Source: Leishmania martiniquensis (lineage: Eukaryota > Euglenozoa > Kinetoplastea > Trypanosomatida > Trypanosomatidae). From it: a stretch of DNA of 27,500 nt. Positions 26,901 through 27,500 of the stretch are shown here, piece after piece. How positions within the stretch are numbered: position 1 is the stretch's first letter; the number at the start of each line of letters is the position of its first letter. The stretch is taken from NCBI RefSeq assembly GCF_017916325.1, contig NC_090156.1, positions 395,001 through 422,500 of the forward strand, in the 5' to 3' direction. Below the pieces are notes generated by a model that worked only from the letters and a program-made list of their open reading frames with translations, was not told the DNA's origin and made no database searches. A program made the translations under genes and the position numbers.

Positions 26901-27337
26901 CGCGACCGTACTCGCCGCAGCACACTGCGACACGGCTCTCCGCCTTCCACAGTACCCCTACAGCGGCACAGGCTTGCAGCATCGACAAAGGTCGCGCGAG
27001 CACGCTGAACAGCGCCGCGGCCACGACGTCGTCTTCGACGAACATTTCATTCTACAACCCAGACATCATCAAGTCGCTGCGAGAGCGAAGCACTAGCGAC
27101 GTCAACCGCTCGACTCCAACGGGCAGCAAGCCTGATGCAGCATCGAAGAAGGCAGGCACCGCAAGCAGCAGTAGTGCACGTCCCAAGAAGAGAGCGGTGC
27201 AGCGGGCGGCATCGCCCTCCGCGCTTCAAATGACGTTGACAGGTACACGCATGAGGGCTCGTGGCGACCCCTCCTCTGTGAGCTCTGCTCCGGTGGTGCC
27301 AAAGCTCAATTTCGCGGTGTTGGAGGGAATGCGTTGA
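20936..27337 (+). CDS. Kinesin with FHA-like segment, kinesin-3-like (2133 aa)
   Basis: An N-terminal ATP-driven microtubule motor. Visible motor elements are IVVCVRVRN at about residues 16-24, P-loop GQTGSGKT 211-218, switch I NARSSRSH 337-344, switch II DLAGSE 374-379, then [30 protein letters not shown] and [16 protein letters not shown] ending near 475. NLGGNS and the following FHA-like piece (about 680-785, [24 protein letters not shown]) suggest the kinesin-3 group. Coiled coils lie at about 815-855, 940-980, 1087-1226 and 1282-1438, and a non-repetitive helical segment at about 1449-1622. A basic, Ser/Thr-rich disordered tail runs to the end. The P-loop lies about 110 residues later than usual because of an insertion after strand beta-1. 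All nucleotide-binding residues look intact, so it should be an active motor. Cargo and location are unknown; neighbours suggest flagellum or cytoskeleton. Confidence 0.94.
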   Translation: [2133 protein letters not shown]

Positions 27338-27500
27338 GGCGCTCGCGGGCAACGCGTGACGGACGTGTCACCTTATTTCCGCTGTGTGTTCCACCAACAC
27401 GCCTGTCGCCGTGTGAGTAGAGTGCGCTCTGATGGGCGTGGGCGGATGGCCGGCTGATCACCGGGGAGGTGAAACGAACCGCTCACTCCTCTCGCCACGA
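27338..27500 (+). other. Start of kinesin 3' UTR / spacer, cut by window end
   Basis: 163 bases of mixed composition after the TGA stop at 27335-27337. No gene or clear element is seen. Confidence 0.6.

Overview
The window reads as nuclear chromosomal DNA of a trypanosomatid, most probably Leishmania or a close relative such as Leptomonas or Crithidia. The evidence is high GC, seven intronless genes all on the + strand, and long untranslated spacers carrying polypyrimidine tracts followed by AG (spliced-leader acceptor context), (CA/GT)n runs and G-rich stretches. This is the organisation of one polycistronic transcription unit. I see no strand switch, tRNA, rRNA or CRISPR array.

Layout. (1) 2-1747 is the 3' part of the gene for intraflagellar transport protein IFT172. 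(2) 2827-3255 encodes a 142-aa protein with one predicted membrane segment and no recognised function. (3) 4527-10730 encodes a 2067-aa, mostly disordered Ser/Ala/Pro-rich protein with short coiled coils and no known domain. (4) 11981-13393 encodes epsilon-tubulin. (5) 14023-14970 encodes the axonemal inner-arm dynein light chain p28 (DNALI1). (6) 16285-18762 encodes an 825-aa low-complexity protein with a charged central helix and a distinctive N-terminal block. (7) 20936-27337 encodes a 2133-aa kinesin with an FHA-like segment, most like kinesin-3. The spacers are 0.6-2.2 kb and make up nearly 30% of the window.

Four of the seven genes encode parts of the cilium/flagellum or microtubule machinery: IFT train, basal-body tubulin, axonemal dynein and kinesin. 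Polycistronic units in these organisms are usually functionally mixed, so this makes the two large unknown proteins and the small membrane protein reasonable candidates for flagellum or basal-body work, although linkage alone is weak evidence. As I recall, IFT172 and epsilon-tubulin also lie close together in Trypanosoma brucei; I could not check this.

No clearly new genetic system is visible. The most interesting unexplained items are: a predicted G-quadruplex overlapping the stop codon of the 2067-aa gene; two mutually exclusive 10-bp hairpins in the 3' spacer of the 825-aa gene; a possible retroposon relic (SIDER-like) near 19905-20200; a roughly 100-residue insertion at the front of the kinesin motor; and a possible overlapping upstream ORF controlled by splice-site choice ahead of the 2067-aa gene. 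All calls come from reading the sequence, with no database search.
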